From the NCBI RefSeq assembly GCF_004769405.1, contig NZ_RQES01000019.1:186001-250000 (forward strand): a DNA stretch of 64,000 bases, read 5' to 3'. The notes beneath the pieces were generated by a model, which worked only from the letters and a program-made list of their open reading frames with translations, was not told the DNA's origin and searched no databases. Shown here one piece after another: positions 43,401-53,840 of the stretch; the stretch's first letter is position 1, and each line of letters begins with the position of its first letter. The translations under genes and the position numbers were made by a program. Origin of the DNA: Leptospira selangorensis. Its GTDB lineage: Bacteria > Spirochaetota > Leptospiria > Leptospirales > Leptospiraceae.

Positions 43401-43854
43401 CGAAGTTCGTACTGCTATCAATTTGGATTCTAACTTCTTCATACCTGAATCTTACATACCGGATACAAGACAGAAAATAGAATTTTACAAACGATTTGAA
43501 GGCGCAAGAGACCTGGACGAAATAGAAGAAGTCACCCAGGAAATGACGGATCGATTCGGTGAGCCTCCGGAAGAGGCGAAAACTTTCTTAATGTTGGAGA
43601 AGATCAGGACCTTGGCGTCTGTTTTAGGCTTTGAATCTGTATCCGAGTTAGGGGAGGAAATCCGACTAAAATTAGGAACACATTTCTTAGGCAGTTATGA
43701 CAAAATCGTAAACTTGATCTCCGCTCGGATGGGTCTTACCATGAATCCTAGAGAACCGAATGTCCTAATATATGTTCCGGGGAAAGCCAATCAAAAGGAC
43801 AAACTTGTGAAACTTGTGTACTTCTTAACGGAAATGTTACCCGACAAAAAGTAA
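40417..43854 (+). CDS. mfd: Transcription-repair coupling factor
   Basis: The 1145-residue Mfd removes RNA polymerase stalled at DNA damage and recruits UvrA. Domains in order: UvrB-like N-terminal module, RNA-polymerase-interacting CarD-like domain (GDFVVHVNHGVGKF, about residue 485), and a translocase with Walker A GDVGYGKTEVA (about 630), DEEQ box (about 731) and the TATPIPRTLH and QIRGRVGRS helicase motifs. A TRCF C-terminal domain completes it (ESYIPDTRQKIEFYKR). Its stop overlaps the frame of the following lipoprotein gene, whose true start lies about 50 bases further on. Confidence 0.95.
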   Translation: MAKSVSTQSDWKKSLEDLFSSAKENVKISSVPNSVHSLLSSVIFQSQKNSKIVISPTNTESEFLYRESLSYLEPDLVCYLPGQEVLPYEYMRYPGEMKRERIQALARILSGEKVLVFTSVSGFLKTLPEASALMERSLSVKLGQEIQPENLMRDLIRLGYHRVDMCQAFGEFSLKGGILDVFSSFSADPIRIDFFGDEIESIRTFDPETQRSLENLEEAFLLPADEFILTDSQKEQYRNLITNADKSLHLPEIPDDAGGTYYEELIPMVRENKGILSFFKSKPGLIFPDPNGAKERYSHLLREYDALYEKRSKEILCAPPSFLLRDKDESEILENLTGIKFTQLPPSKGEDLVCPLHQAPSFKGKIREVREKLKDLKTEGEWKIILTSSFEAQTQRLLGLFESEGIRLLNQEASEPEPILLPNKSKEEVYLAVSEIRNGFLWEDEKLLFLSENDVFGREYKRKTRFKKQNSKAIQSFLDLKEGDFVVHVNHGVGKFLKIERVNAGGKERDFLKLEYYGGDTLFVPLDQISLVQRFIGGTERPRLDSLGKSTWKKTKDRVQKAVEGLAEDLVHMYSNRIKLQGYAFPPDTIYQEEFEAEFEYEETPDQIEAIEAVKKDLESIKPMDRLICGDVGYGKTEVAIRAAFKVAMAGKQILMLAPTTILALQHYNNMKKRFENYPITVELVSRLRTAAETRDVLKRFASGKVDMLIGTHAVLANSVQPKNLGLLIIDEEQRFGVNHKESIKKIKNLVDVLTLTATPIPRTLHMALTGIRELSIIATPPKNRQSVETYVIEEDEEVLRDAIRTELAREGQVFYLYNRVESIEQETKRLNEIVPEAAIGVLHGQMTEDEIEETLVDFYARKFDILVTTTIIESGIDIPNVNTLIVKRADLFGLSQLYQIRGRVGRSDRKAFAYLLLPKDRVVTEDAEKRLNTIYEYQELGSGFKVAMRDLEIRGAGNLLGKEQSGDIMEVGFDLYVQMLEEAIARIKGEEVKIEVRTAINLDSNFFIPESYIPDTRQKIEFYKRFEGARDLDEIEEVTQEMTDRFGEPPEEAKTFLMLEKIRTLASVLGFESVSELGEEIRLKLGTHFLGSYDKIVNLISARMGLTMNPREPNVLIYVPGKANQKDKLVKLVYFLTEMLPDKK

Positions 43855-43904
43855 TGGACGCCAGGCCCGGTTCTCCTATTTTTTGCGTAGGAATTCCAAC
43901 ACAG

Positions 43905-44645
43905 ATGAAAAAGCTATATTTCTCACTCACTTTACTCTTATCTTTTTTCTCATTCGCTTATTGTGGAGACGGGACTCCGGTTATCGAGTCCATCGACGGC
44001 AATAAGATCACTACTGCAGGTTTTGAAAGTGCATTCGACACAGCTTTAGATACTTTAAGCCGTACTCAAAACATCGAAAAAAAGAACGTTATTAAATTTT
44101 TAACCGAAGAAGAAAGCAAAGTTCCTCAAAGCTTTCTTCAACTCAGAAACGAGTTCAGAAAAAGAAAGTTTTTCGATCGTTATCATGAGATGATGGTTGT
44201 TAAATCGGCCGCAGACAAAAGTGGTTTCAGCAAAAGATCCGATATTAAAGAAATCTTAAAGTTCCAAGAGATGCAGTTGATTTACGGAATGTATATCGCC
44301 GAGCAGATCGAATCCAGAATTAAGATCACCGAGCAAGAATTAAACCAAGGTTGCCAAGAACTCCGTACTAAATACAAACAAGCAGAGTCTCTAACTTTGG
44401 AGCAGTGTTATGATGCTGCAAGAGCTCAGATCAAAGGCAGAAAATCGGAAGAAGTTTATAAATCTGTTCTAGATAGAATTAAAGAAACTGTCGCTATCAA
44501 ACATAACGATAAGTTCGATCTTGAAAAATATCTAGATAAAGAATTTAGCTTCCCTGAATTGAGCAAGGAAGAGGCTCCTAAAGCCGAGGAGACCAAGGCT
44601 CCGGAGATTACTCCTCCTACACCGGCTCCTGAAGCTACTAAGTAA
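43905..44645 (+). CDS. Lipoprotein with SurA-like N-terminal segment
   Basis: The 246-residue protein has a signal MKKLYFSLTLLLSFFSFAYC with the Cys as a lipobox, followed by GDGTPVIESIDGNKITTAGFES. Charged helical sequence comes next (RNEFRKRKFFDRYHEM..., EQELNQGCQELRTKYK) and the protein ends in a Pro/Glu/Lys-rich tail. The VIESIDGNKITTAGFE start resembles SurA/PpiC-type chaperone N-domains. I chose ATG 43905; the frame opens at 43854 but that would bury the signal. It may be related to the leptospiral lipoprotein LipL31, but I cannot confirm this. It precedes uppP and lptD, which fits an outer-membrane folding role. Confidence 0.72.
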   Translation: MKKLYFSLTLLLSFFSFAYCGDGTPVIESIDGNKITTAGFESAFDTALDTLSRTQNIEKKNVIKFLTEEESKVPQSFLQLRNEFRKRKFFDRYHEMMVVKSAADKSGFSKRSDIKEILKFQEMQLIYGMYIAEQIESRIKITEQELNQGCQELRTKYKQAESLTLEQCYDAARAQIKGRKSEEVYKSVLDRIKETVAIKHNDKFDLEKYLDKEFSFPELSKEEAPKAEETKAPEITPPTPAPEATK

Positions 44646-44666
44646 AAAAAGAAATTTTTCAACGAT

Positions 44667-45512
44667 TTGAATTCATATCTAAACGCAATCTTCCGTAGCG
44701 TAATTGAAGCGATTACGGAATTCTTACCGGTGTCCTCCACAGGACACCTTTTCTTATTTTCCTCCTTCTATCCTTTTTCAGAAGGAGCGGATTTTGACGA
44801 CTTATTCGATATATTCATCCAAAGTGGAGCGATCCTATCAGTGGTTGTTCTATATCGGGAAAAGTTCTTAGATCAGGGAAGATCTGCAGTACGTTACCTT
44901 CTCCGCAAAGAGGAAAACAAGGAAGGCTTCCTATTTTTAACCAGAGTTACGATCGGATTTTTGCCTATTATGGGTGCTGGATTCTTATTTAGAGGATTTT
45001 TAGATAAGATCAAAGCAAGAGAAGATATTTTGGCGATTTTGGGAGGAGCTTGGCTTGTTGGAGGAATTTTGATCCTAGCCTCTGAGTTCTGGTTCCAAAA
45101 AAGAGAAAAGATCAAAACAAGCGAGCCTATCGGAACAAAGGATGCAATTCTAATCGGTATTTTTCAATGTTTAGCCCTGATCCCTGGAGTTTCCAGATCG
45201 GGAGCAACAATAGTGACCGCCAGATTTTTAGGAAAGGATACCAGAAGTTCCGCAGAGTTTTCCTTCTTCGTTGCAGTCCCAGTTTTATTCTTAGCAGGAG
45301 CTTATAAATTATTCAAACATAGGTCAGTGTTAAATTGGGAGAATTTTCCTATCTTAAGTTTGGGTTTTGTTCTTTCCTTTTTACTTTGTTTTTTCGTGAT
45401 CAAATGGTTCCTTAAATACTTACAAACCCATTCCTTTACCGGGTTTGGCTGGTATCGGATACTTCTTGGGATCTCAGTGCTTTCCTTCTACAAATTAGTG
45501 ATGCAGGGCTGA
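44667..45512 (+). CDS. uppP: Undecaprenyl-diphosphatase
   Basis: The 281-residue membrane protein has about eight helices. The family's active-site motifs are present: [13 protein letters not shown] near residue 20 and [11 protein letters not shown] around residue 173. UppP (BacA) dephosphorylates undecaprenyl pyrophosphate to recycle the lipid carrier for peptidoglycan and O-antigen, at the periplasmic face. The start is TTG at 44667 with no good Shine-Dalgarno, so translation may depend on the gene before it. It lies directly before lptD and a sugar-phosphate transferase that also uses the carrier. Confidence 0.93.
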   Translation: MNSYLNAIFRSVIEAITEFLPVSSTGHLFLFSSFYPFSEGADFDDLFDIFIQSGAILSVVVLYREKFLDQGRSAVRYLLRKEENKEGFLFLTRVTIGFLPIMGAGFLFRGFLDKIKAREDILAILGGAWLVGGILILASEFWFQKREKIKTSEPIGTKDAILIGIFQCLALIPGVSRSGATIVTARFLGKDTRSSAEFSFFVAVPVLFLAGAYKLFKHRSVLNWENFPILSLGFVLSFLLCFFVIKWFLKYLQTHSFTGFGWYRILLGISVLSFYKLVMQG

Positions 45513-45541
45513 CCTTACACAATAGTGTGGCTTAGATCGGA

Positions 45542-48487
45542 ATGCGCCCCTGGATCCGAAATTGTCTATTTTTACTTTTTTTGCCTACCTTGCTATGGGG
45601 GCAGCCGGTCGACCTAGGCCCTCGGGGTTCTGCGGGTGATACCAACTCCGAAGACGATACCCAAAGGTCGGTTGTTAAGACCAGAAACCGCCTTTTAAAC
45701 AAATCCATCGAAGTTCTGAGCGAAAGAGAAGTGGATGAGCAGTTGGAAAACCTGGGTCTGTCCAGAGAAGGTTCCATCTACACTAGACGTAAAAGATTAA
45801 AAGCCGCTTTAGCGGAGAAGGAAGACAATAAGCCCGATTTCGCCGCGTTAGCCGGAACATCTAAGAAAGATCTACCAATGGTAATCGAGAACGCCGCAGA
45901 AGGTGAACTCATGAGAGTGGACCAAACTAAGGGCGGAGTATTGGTCTTAAGAGGTAGAGTTCGTATCAAACTTAGATCAGGAAGTCTGGAAGCGGAAACA
46001 ATATCCGTGGATTCGGATCGCCAAGAAGTGTATGCAGAAGGCGGGATCAAATTCGAGGACGGCCGTGCAAAGATCACCGGGGATAAATTCATCTATGATT
46101 ATAGATTGGATAAGGGTGTTGTCTATAATACTAAGGGCACAGTTGCTCCCGCATATTTTTTCGGAGAGAAGGTCAAAAAATTAGATGATAAACGTTACAT
46201 GTTGGAGATGGGATATTTCACATCATGTAATGCGGAGAAGCCACATTATTCTTTCAAAGTAGATAAGGTAGTGCTCTACCAGGATAGGACTGTTGTTGGA
46301 ACTAACGTCAGATTCCAGGTAGGAGGTACAACGGTATTCTGGCTTCCTTTCTTCTATAATAATAATTTAGGGAACGGTTGGACCACTCAGGCGGGTAAGA
46401 ATAATACCCAAGGTCTATTCCTCCAGAACTCTTTACAATGGTCTACGATCCCAACCTGGTCTTGGACTCCAATGGGTTATAAGGCTCGTGCAGACTTCTA
46501 CGAAAAAACGGGACAAGCCTTCCAGCTGGAAATGTGGAGGCAAAGTGTTAACCTAAACTATTTGATAGATATCGGTTTCGCAAATCATAAGGCTTATCAA
46601 ATCACTTCCGGTTTTGAGGATAGATTTGCAAATTACGGTTTAGGTACGAGTGCTGTCACCAACCAAGTGGATAAGGGAAATTATTGGGGAACCAATATCC
46701 CTAATATCGGAGAAGATAGAGATCCATGGTGGAAAGGTAGAATATTCTTAAATTCTAAAATGAATAACACGGAGAAGGACGTTACTCGAAACCTTTCCGT
46801 TCAATATGAGAATTTTACAAACCGTTTATTCGAATACGAATACGGAAATAGATATCAGCCAAGCAATAGTTTGCAGTCATTATATACGTTCAGAGATGTT
46901 CGTTACGGTTATGTTCGTAACAACTTAGAATGGAAATTGGATTATACGGAGAATAGGGGAGATCTTTCGGTTAATATCAACATGAAGAGAAATATGCTCT
47001 TCTATAACCTTTCTCCTTTTAACAAATCCGGTTATTTTCCTACGGTGGATGTTCTTCCTTCCGTTACGATCAAGAATAGTTCCGAAATCGCTAGACTTCC
47101 TTATTTTGAAACTCCTGTATATTGGGATGTGTATTTAACGAATACATTGATGAGATTCTACGGAGTTCCTACCCAAGAAAAATTGAAAATCCCTACCTCC
47201 GACGGGAGTTATGATAATCCGAACGGTGACTATAAGGAAAACCTTCTTAGGACCCAAAACTTCTTACAGGGTGAGACAGGATTTAGGACTTCTATGAATT
47301 TCGGAAGTTATGTGTCCTTGGCTCCGAGCGTTTATTACGGTGCTAAAAAACAATCCGCTCAATTACCTGCAGGAAGTGCGGATACTGTTAATACAAACTT
47401 CACTTCCTTAGAAAGAAGTTTGGCAAGGGATAGTTATCAATATTTCAGAACGAATACCAATTTAAGAATTGGTGCTCCGATCTTATTCTTTAATACAACT
47501 TATCGTAAATTAGAAGCGGAGAAGCCTGACTTACAAGATCCGATCCTCATGAAAAACCGCCAACATGAGATGGAATTTTCTTTGGAAAGTTATGCTCTGG
47601 AGAATTTTGAAATTTCTCTTAGAACGATCCGAGACCTGAGAACCTTTTCAGACGAATACCAACCTCAACCTACGAGCCAGGAAAGATGGTATTATACAGT
47701 ATTCCGTTTTGCGGGTTATATAGACTTCTTGGAAGGATTCAGCAAAAGAAAAAGGACCCTTCTGGAAAGAAAAAGAAGTTTTTACACTGGATTATTCTTC
47801 AATAACGATTTTGTGTATCATACACCTCTGCATCGTCCTTTATCCAATAACTTTACCTTATCTTATAAGATGGGTGGATTTAGGCTTCCTTTCCTAAGAT
47901 ATATTCGTGAGTTGGAAGTAGGTGGGACCTGGTATCATATTTATTATGCTTCTATGATGGATAATTATAGGATATATGCTAAGGCAAGTATAGATATCAC
48001 TAGAGAATTCGGTTTTGAGGCAGAGATAGATTCTAGGGTAACCGAACCTTGGAGATATACGAACCAAACGGACAATTATTATTACCAAAGATATATCCTG
48101 AATACGGATCCAACTTCTCCATTCACTTCCATGAATATGAACTCTACAAATTTAGGTCAGGATCTTATCAACGGTTCCGGGATAAACGGAACCCAAGCAA
48201 GACAAACCACTGCTATGAACGTAAACCGTGCGATGGCAGTTTTAAAGTATAATCTACACACCATGAATTTCAGATTAGGTCTAAGTAGTGATCTTAGATC
48301 CGTACCTGGGGGAACTACCGGAGCGAGTCAGGTGACTTTTTATGACCAATCCATATTTTTCTCCATATCCTTGACGGATTTCAGTTTGGGTCAGGAAGAT
48401 TCTGCCCAACTTTCCAGGATCCGTTTGTTCAGATTTAGAAAACGTCCTCTTAAGACAGGTTATACGGAAGGAGTCGAGTCGGAATAA
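45542..48487 (+). CDS. lptD: LPS-assembly outer-membrane protein LptD
   Basis: The 981-residue protein has a signal peptide (cleavage near LLWGQP), a Ser/Arg-rich linker, then an OstA/LptA-type periplasmic fold (about residues 110-260: [39 protein letters not shown]). About 700 residues of aromatic-rich beta strands follow as the outer-membrane barrel. LptD inserts lipopolysaccharide into the outer leaflet with LptE. The length is on the long side for the family. It sits between uppP and the lipid-linked sugar transferase, one base from the latter. Confidence 0.92.
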   Translation: MRPWIRNCLFLLFLPTLLWGQPVDLGPRGSAGDTNSEDDTQRSVVKTRNRLLNKSIEVLSEREVDEQLENLGLSREGSIYTRRKRLKAALAEKEDNKPDFAALAGTSKKDLPMVIENAAEGELMRVDQTKGGVLVLRGRVRIKLRSGSLEAETISVDSDRQEVYAEGGIKFEDGRAKITGDKFIYDYRLDKGVVYNTKGTVAPAYFFGEKVKKLDDKRYMLEMGYFTSCNAEKPHYSFKVDKVVLYQDRTVVGTNVRFQVGGTTVFWLPFFYNNNLGNGWTTQAGKNNTQGLFLQNSLQWSTIPTWSWTPMGYKARADFYEKTGQAFQLEMWRQSVNLNYLIDIGFANHKAYQITSGFEDRFANYGLGTSAVTNQVDKGNYWGTNIPNIGEDRDPWWKGRIFLNSKMNNTEKDVTRNLSVQYENFTNRLFEYEYGNRYQPSNSLQSLYTFRDVRYGYVRNNLEWKLDYTENRGDLSVNINMKRNMLFYNLSPFNKSGYFPTVDVLPSVTIKNSSEIARLPYFETPVYWDVYLTNTLMRFYGVPTQEKLKIPTSDGSYDNPNGDYKENLLRTQNFLQGETGFRTSMNFGSYVSLAPSVYYGAKKQSAQLPAGSADTVNTNFTSLERSLARDSYQYFRTNTNLRIGAPILFFNTTYRKLEAEKPDLQDPILMKNRQHEMEFSLESYALENFEISLRTIRDLRTFSDEYQPQPTSQERWYYTVFRFAGYIDFLEGFSKRKRTLLERKRSFYTGLFFNNDFVYHTPLHRPLSNNFTLSYKMGGFRLPFLRYIRELEVGGTWYHIYYASMMDNYRIYAKASIDITREFGFEAEIDSRVTEPWRYTNQTDNYYYQRYILNTDPTSPFTSMNMNSTNLGQDLINGSGINGTQARQTTAMNVNRAMAVLKYNLHTMNFRLGLSSDLRSVPGGTTGASQVTFYDQSIFFSISLTDFSLGQEDSAQLSRIRLFRFRKRPLKTGYTEGVESE

Positions 48488-48488
48488 T

Positions 48489-49904
48489 ATGCTGAAAGAA
48501 AGAAGCCAAACTTTTAAATTATTATTCGTCTTCTTGGACCTGATCTTCTCATTGGGAAGTTGTGTATTCGCGTTCCTTCTTCGTTTTTATATAGGAGATC
48601 CTACAGGAGTAGATAGATCTTATATTGATCTAGGAAGTTATTTTATCCTTGGTTCTGTTCTTTCCATTTCGCAAGTAATCGTTTTCTTATTCATAGATCT
48701 GTATCATCCAAGAAGAGGGTTATCTTTCTTGGATGAGTTCCTTGCGATTTTCGGAGGAGTATTCTTAAATTTACTCTTCGTATTGTCCATGTTATTCTTC
48801 TTTCGAGGCGATTTCGGAAGCGAAAGATTTTCTCGTTCCTTCATTTTAGTTTTTGCAGGGACAAATATTTTTTCTATCGGGCTTCTTCATCTTCTTGCCC
48901 GCCAATTTTTAAGATATCTCAGAAGTAAGGGATACAATTTACGTAGAGTACTTGTGATCGGAACAAGAGAAACAGCGGCTCGTTTTGCAGATTCTGTTCA
49001 AAGACATCAAATCTACGGATACGAAATTATCGGCTATGTAAGCTCGGGAAATTCTAAGGCAATCCGTAAAGACATGGTACTTGTCGGAAAGACTGATAAG
49101 ATTGAAAAAGTTTTATCCGAGATCAAACCTGACCTGGTTGTTTATGCTTTGAATAATGCGGAAGGTGATTGTCTGGAAACCGTTTTGGATGCATGTGATA
49201 CGGAAGGTATCGACTTAAAAGTAATTCCCGGTTTTCAAGAATTCATTAAGGCGAAAGGAAGAGTGGATGAGATGGATGGCCTTCCAGTCATTTCTATCCG
49301 AAACATTCCTGTTCGTCTAGGTTATAACAGAGTTATCAAAAGAAGTTTTGATATTTTATTTTCTCTTTTCTTTATCAGTCTTTTTTCCCCCGTATTTTTG
49401 ATCATTGCACTTCTCATCAAATTAACTTCCAGAGGGCCTGTGTTCTATCATCAGGAAAGAGTGGGTCTGGATAATAAAAGTTTCAAGATGCTCAAATTCA
49501 GAAGTATGGTTGTCCAAACTAAATCCCAGTCGGAGACCACCTGGACAGTCCAAAATGATCCAAGAGTGACCGGGATTGGTAAGATCTTGCGTAAGACCTC
49601 CCTTGACGAAATACCTCAGTTTTTTAATGTGCTTTTAGGAGATATGTCCGTGGTGGGTCCAAGGCCCGAAAGACCTCATTTTGTCGAAAAATTCAAAACG
49701 GATCATAGACATTATATGAGAAGGCATGCGGTCAAGGCTGGGATTACCGGTCTTGCACAGGTCCAGGGTCTGAGAGGGGACACTTCTATCGATGATAGGA
49801 TAGATGCGGATATCTACTATATAGAAAACTGGTCTCTTTGGTTGGATATTAAAATCATCCTGCTTACACCTTTAAAGGGTGTAATGGATAAGAACGCCTA
49901 TTAA
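48489..49904 (+). CDS. Undecaprenyl-phosphate sugar phosphotransferase (WcaJ/WbaP type)
   Basis: The 471-residue protein has five N-terminal membrane helices, a nucleotide-binding-like middle domain ([19 protein letters not shown]) and the bacterial sugar-transferase domain with [54 protein letters not shown] and VGPRPERP. The DE-PQ-N and VGPRP residues are conserved. It transfers a hexose-1-phosphate to undecaprenyl phosphate, starting O-antigen or exopolysaccharide units. The exact sugar is unknown. Close spacing to lptD suggests co-transcription. Confidence 0.9.
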   Translation: MLKERSQTFKLLFVFLDLIFSLGSCVFAFLLRFYIGDPTGVDRSYIDLGSYFILGSVLSISQVIVFLFIDLYHPRRGLSFLDEFLAIFGGVFLNLLFVLSMLFFFRGDFGSERFSRSFILVFAGTNIFSIGLLHLLARQFLRYLRSKGYNLRRVLVIGTRETAARFADSVQRHQIYGYEIIGYVSSGNSKAIRKDMVLVGKTDKIEKVLSEIKPDLVVYALNNAEGDCLETVLDACDTEGIDLKVIPGFQEFIKAKGRVDEMDGLPVISIRNIPVRLGYNRVIKRSFDILFSLFFISLFSPVFLIIALLIKLTSRGPVFYHQERVGLDNKSFKMLKFRSMVVQTKSQSETTWTVQNDPRVTGIGKILRKTSLDEIPQFFNVLLGDMSVVGPRPERPHFVEKFKTDHRHYMRRHAVKAGITGLAQVQGLRGDTSIDDRIDADIYYIENWSLWLDIKIILLTPLKGVMDKNAY

Positions 49905-49926
49905 GGGAAAAAGGAGAACGAAGGCC

Positions 49927-50217
49927 GTGAACCTAAACGAAGAATCCCTTCAAAAAATCGCAGAGTTATCTAGGCTCAAAATTGATCCTAAGGATATCCA
50001 AAACTTCCTTACGGATTTTAATAAAGTGCTGAATTATGTGGATACGATCACAGAGTTAAATGTGAGTTCCGTATCCGACGAGGACCTATATCCTAACGAA
50101 GGAAATTCACTTCGCGCGGACAAGACGGTAGAAGGTTTAAATCGTTCTCAGATAGAATCTTTCGCACCTAGCTTCCAAAATGGATACTTCGTAGTTCCAA
50201 AGGTGATCGAAACATGA
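49927..50217 (+). CDS. gatC: Aspartyl/glutamyl-tRNA amidotransferase subunit C
   Basis: The 96-residue GatC stabilises GatA in the GatCAB complex, which amidates mischarged Glu-tRNA(Gln) or Asp-tRNA(Asn). [28 protein letters not shown] and [14 protein letters not shown] are typical. The GTG start at 49927 has AAAAGGAG upstream. The gatA ATG overlaps its stop (ATGA). gatB is not in the window. Confidence 0.92.
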   Translation: MNLNEESLQKIAELSRLKIDPKDIQNFLTDFNKVLNYVDTITELNVSSVSDEDLYPNEGNSLRADKTVEGLNRSQIESFAPSFQNGYFVVPKVIET

Positions 50218-51674
50218 AAGAACTTTGGAAATTAAAATATTCTGATATTAAAAAAGGTTTAAATTCGGGAGAATTTACTCCTATTGAATTAGCCCAATCT
50301 TTGGTCTCTCGTATAGAGGCAGAAGACTCTAAAATTAAGGCATTTCTTTCTTGGGAAAAAGAAAGTATCCTAAAGGCCGCCGCAGAAAGTACTGAAAGAA
50401 GAAAATCGGGCAACCCTCTCTCCGAGTTTGATGGAATTCCAATCGGAGTGAAGGATAATATCTGTATTGAAAATACGATTACTTCCTGCGCTTCTAAAAT
50501 TTTAGAAAACTACCGTTCTCCATTTCATGCGACTGCTATCGAAAAACTTTTGGCAAAAGGTTTTGTTCTGATCCCAAGAGCGAATATGGATGAGTTTGCA
50601 ATGGGTTCTTCTACTGAGAATTCAGCGTACCAGGTTACAAAAAATCCATTTGATACCGCAAGAATTCCTGGTGGATCTTCCGGAGGATCGGCTGCTGCGG
50701 TTGCTGCTTCTTTTGTACCTGTTGCATTAGGTTCTGATACTGGTGGATCCGTTAGACAACCTGCATCTCTATGTGGGATTTACGGTTTAAAACCTACTTA
50801 TGGAACCGTTTCCAGATATGGGCTTGTGGCTTATGCATCAAGTTTGGATCAGATCGGTCCATTATCTAAGGATATAGACGGGATCATTGATGTGTATTCG
50901 GTGATCTCAGGAAAAGATCAAAGAGATGCTACTTCTAAAAATATTCCCGCATTCGATCCTTCTAAGGTAAAAGAACTTCCTTGGAAAGGATTGAAAATAG
51001 GTAAGATGAAGATCACTTCCGAAATAGAACCCGATATTGCGAAAGCATACGAGTCTCTTTTAGCGGAATTAGAATCCAAGGGTGCTCAACTTGTAGACCT
51101 GGATTTTTCACTTCTTTCCAATTCGATTCCGATTTATTATATTATCGCTACTGCAGAATGTTCTTCCAACCTTTCCAGATTTGATGGGATCCGTTTCGGA
51201 CAAAGAAAAGATCCAAGCGGTAAACTGGAAGATCTATATGTAACAACTAGAAGTGAAGGTTTCGGGAAAGAAGTACAGCGAAGGATCCTACTCGGAACAT
51301 TCTCCTTATCCGCTGGATACTACGACGCGTATTATGGAAGGGCACAGAAGGCTCGGGTTTTGATCAAAAAAGAATATGAAGGTTATTTTTCCAAAGTGGA
51401 TCTGATCCTTCAGCCTACTTCTCCAACTACCGCGTTCAAGGTTGGAGAAAAAACTTCCGATCCGATCCAAATGTATAAAGCGGATATTCTTACTACTTCC
51501 GTGAACCTAGCTGGAGTTCCTGCAATGTCTGTTCCGATCGGAACGGATTCGAAAGGACTTCCGATCGGTTTACAGATCACGGCTCCTGCTTTACATGAAG
51601 ATAAAATATTCGGTTTTGCTAAAATGATCTCCGACTGGGCTTCTAAAGTAGAATTGCCTGAAACGATCAAATGA
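50214..51674 (+). CDS. gatA: Aspartyl/glutamyl-tRNA amidotransferase subunit A
   Basis: The 486-residue GatA is the glutaminase subunit that supplies ammonia. The amidase-signature Ser-cisSer-Lys triad is present: Lys in [12 protein letters not shown], then [15 protein letters not shown] and [16 protein letters not shown]. Both its start and its end overlap neighbours by four bases, so gatC-gatA-hisF are coupled. asnS is also present in the window, so GatCAB here more likely serves Gln-tRNA, which is inference. Confidence 0.95.
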   Translation: MKELWKLKYSDIKKGLNSGEFTPIELAQSLVSRIEAEDSKIKAFLSWEKESILKAAAESTERRKSGNPLSEFDGIPIGVKDNICIENTITSCASKILENYRSPFHATAIEKLLAKGFVLIPRANMDEFAMGSSTENSAYQVTKNPFDTARIPGGSSGGSAAAVAASFVPVALGSDTGGSVRQPASLCGIYGLKPTYGTVSRYGLVAYASSLDQIGPLSKDIDGIIDVYSVISGKDQRDATSKNIPAFDPSKVKELPWKGLKIGKMKITSEIEPDIAKAYESLLAELESKGAQLVDLDFSLLSNSIPIYYIIATAECSSNLSRFDGIRFGQRKDPSGKLEDLYVTTRSEGFGKEVQRRILLGTFSLSAGYYDAYYGRAQKARVLIKKEYEGYFSKVDLILQPTSPTTAFKVGEKTSDPIQMYKADILTTSVNLAGVPAMSVPIGTDSKGLPIGLQITAPALHEDKIFGFAKMISDWASKVELPETIK

Positions 51675-52438
51675 GTGAGCTCGCCGCGAGAATTATTCCC
51701 TGCCTTGATATTAAAGACGGCAGGGTAGTTAAAGGAGTAAATTTCGTAAATCTTGTGGATGCGGGAGATCCCGTAGAGTCGGCAGTGGTTTACGAAAAAA
51801 ACCTCGCGGATGAGTTATGTTTTTTGGACATCACAGCTTCCAGCGATAAAAGAGATATCCTTATACATTTGGTAGAAGCTGTTGCAGAAAGGATATTTAT
51901 CCCTTTCACAGTAGGTGGAGGAATTCGCACCTTAGATGATGTGAAAGCTGTTTTGGAAAAGGGAGCAGATAAAGTTTCCATCAATACTGCCGCTTTCCAA
52001 AATCCGGACCTTCTTCGTGCCGCTGCTGAAATTTACGGCTCTCAATGTATCGTATGCGCAGTGGATGTAAAATTCCATCCTGACAGACAAAGATATGAAG
52101 TATTCCTCCACGGAGGAAGAACTGAAACAGGAAGAGACGCATTAGATTGGGGAAAAGAAGCCCAAGAAAGAGGAGCCGGAGAAATTTTACTTACTTCGAT
52201 GGATCGCGACGGAACCAAAAAAGGTTTCGATATCCAACTTCTAAAATCATTTTCTTCTAATTTAGAAATTCCTATTATTGCAAGCGGTGGCGCAGGCAAT
52301 CCTGAACATATGGTAGAAGCTATATTAAGGGGAAAAGCAGATGCAGTACTTGCTGCATCCATTTTTCATTTTGGAGAATTCACCATCCAAGAAACGAAAG
52401 AAAATATGAGAGAAATGGGGATTAAGGTTCGGCTCTAA
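51671..52438 (+). CDS. hisF: Imidazole glycerol phosphate synthase subunit HisF
   Basis: The 255-residue HisF is a beta/alpha-barrel that converts PRFAR with ammonia to IGP and AICAR. Catalytic Asp residues lie in [14 protein letters not shown] (about residue 12) and CAVDVKFH (about residue 131). Phosphate loops VGGGIRT and [10 protein letters not shown] are intact. It overlaps gatA by four bases and ends the run. hisH is not nearby, and hisD lies nine genes upstream. Confidence 0.95.
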   Translation: MSELAARIIPCLDIKDGRVVKGVNFVNLVDAGDPVESAVVYEKNLADELCFLDITASSDKRDILIHLVEAVAERIFIPFTVGGGIRTLDDVKAVLEKGADKVSINTAAFQNPDLLRAAAEIYGSQCIVCAVDVKFHPDRQRYEVFLHGGRTETGRDALDWGKEAQERGAGEILLTSMDRDGTKKGFDIQLLKSFSSNLEIPIIASGGAGNPEHMVEAILRGKADAVLAASIFHFGEFTIQETKENMREMGIKVRL

Positions 52439-52465
52439 AGTCAGTTCCTATCGGCTACCTTCTTC

Positions 52466-53647
52466 CTACGGGATGCTACTAATAATCGTAAAAACTTCGG
52501 CAAACACATTATTAAAATGTGTTTTCACTGCGGTGAGTCCAGTGCCTGTTCCGCCTTCATTCCTAAAAGACATCTGAGAATGGTCCATATTGGTAACAGT
52601 ATGTTGTGTTCCGGCCCTTCCGTTCAACAATGCAGAAGCTAAAGGAACAATGCCGTCGGAGTTATTAAAAGGTGGTGTGCCGGCAGTAATCACTGCACAC
52701 GCAGCTCGATAGGTAGTACCGTGCACATTGTCGCTACAATTTCCAGAACCCATGTCTCCACCATATACGGTCGTGATTGAATCCTTGGAAGTATTTGCGA
52801 TCATACTTTCTAAAAAGAAATTAAATGCTTGGTTGGTTCCATCCGTGATAGGCGGGGAAATGGCAGTCACACCGGCACTGAGCCCGTTCGTATAAGCAAG
52901 ACCTTGTCCACCAGGAGTGTCCGTCATAAACTTGATAATAGTTCCGATGGAGCTCAAATTTCCGGTATATTGGGGAGAAGAGTAGGGAGATCCGTAATAT
53001 GGAGTTCCTAAACTTACAATATGATCTATCACATTCTTAGTATTATTCGGATGTTGGATTGCGGCTCTAGAAACTAACCCTCCCATGGAATGCGCCACAA
53101 CTACAACCTTGTCGGAAGAAGTGAAAGCAGCATTTAAAGAATCTATAAACCTTCTGCCATTTATTTCTATATAGTCGGAGGTCCTATAAGTAAAAACATA
53201 GATTTCGAAAGTATCATATACACTTGTAGAGCCGTAACCACTTGGAAGATCTGTGGTCTGAGTGATAAATGCAAGTCCTTGGTTCCAGGTTCCAAGTAGG
53301 TTTGCTACCTTCTTATTAAAATCGGTAGGAAGATCTGTTTGTCTTTCTGCAAAGTCCCAACCGTGAATGAGAACGATTTTTGCTTTGGAATTATTCCGCT
53401 GAAAATATGGATCCTGGAAATATAGAGGGGAAAGGCTGCCTACTGCCATATCCGGAAATACGGTGGAAAATTTATATAAGGCATGATTTTGTTCTGCAAA
53501 ATAACTCGAAACAATGTAATCCTTGATTTGCTCTGCTACTGATTTGTGGTCGGGAGGAGTGATCCTGTCTTGAACATAATCACAGTTCCAAAAGGATAAA
53601 AGTGTAAAAAATAAAACTAGAATTCGGAAAGATAAAAATCTTTTCAT
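52466..53647 (-). CDS. Lipase/esterase-like lipoprotein
   Basis: The 393-residue protein has a signal ending LLSFWNC, a plausible spirochaetal lipobox. The alpha/beta fold has an oxyanion HGWDFAERQ, a nucleophile elbow VVAHSMGGLVSRAAI (about residue 190), a late acid region and a His in VTNMDHSQMSF. The pattern resembles secreted triacylglycerol lipases acting at the surface. The gene stands between hisF (convergent, 27 bases) and the rlmB operon. Its upstream region holds a 16-bp palindrome (53692-53707). Confidence 0.8.
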   Translation of the reverse strand: MKRFLSFRILVLFFTLLSFWNCDYVQDRITPPDHKSVAEQIKDYIVSSYFAEQNHALYKFSTVFPDMAVGSLSPLYFQDPYFQRNNSKAKIVLIHGWDFAERQTDLPTDFNKKVANLLGTWNQGLAFITQTTDLPSGYGSTSVYDTFEIYVFTYRTSDYIEINGRRFIDSLNAAFTSSDKVVVVAHSMGGLVSRAAIQHPNNTKNVIDHIVSLGTPYYGSPYSSPQYTGNLSSIGTIIKFMTDTPGGQGLAYTNGLSAGVTAISPPITDGTNQAFNFFLESMIANTSKDSITTVYGGDMGSGNCSDNVHGTTYRAACAVITAGTPPFNNSDGIVPLASALLNGRAGTQHTVTNMDHSQMSFRNEGGTGTGLTAVKTHFNNVFAEVFTIISSIP

Positions 53648-53691
53648 ACTAAAAGACCTAAATACTATTTCAAAGTCACATGAAGTAAGGA

Positions 53692-53707
53692 TGTAGGAGT
53701 TCCTACA
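53692..53707. repeat. 16-bp palindromic repeat, second copy
   Basis: TGTAGGAGTTCCTACA, with 7-bp arms and GT in the centre. It is the exact reverse complement of the core at 1559-1574. Here it lies in the 193-base space upstream of the lipase gene and downstream of rlmB. Nothing else in that space is recognisable. Confidence 0.5.
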
Positions 53708-53840
53708 GCGTAATAAACTAAAGGTTTAAACTACATGTTCTAGAAAGTTTGGTATCAATCCTAAAAAACCGCAAGCTAGAATTTGATGGATGTAGTTCAT
53801 TAATATCGTAACAGAAAGGAAATAAATGTTTGAGTAAGAT

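Noticed and set aside
43886..43904. GTAGGAATTCCAAC near the lipoprotein start, as a further copy of the 16-bp palindrome
   Set aside because: Only the centre matches; the arms do not pair perfectly and it overlaps the likely ribosome-binding region.
49927..51674. Conflict between GatCAB and the AsnRS gene (asnS) as duplicate routes
   Set aside because: Many bacteria have both, with GatCAB making Gln-tRNA; nothing odd is implied.
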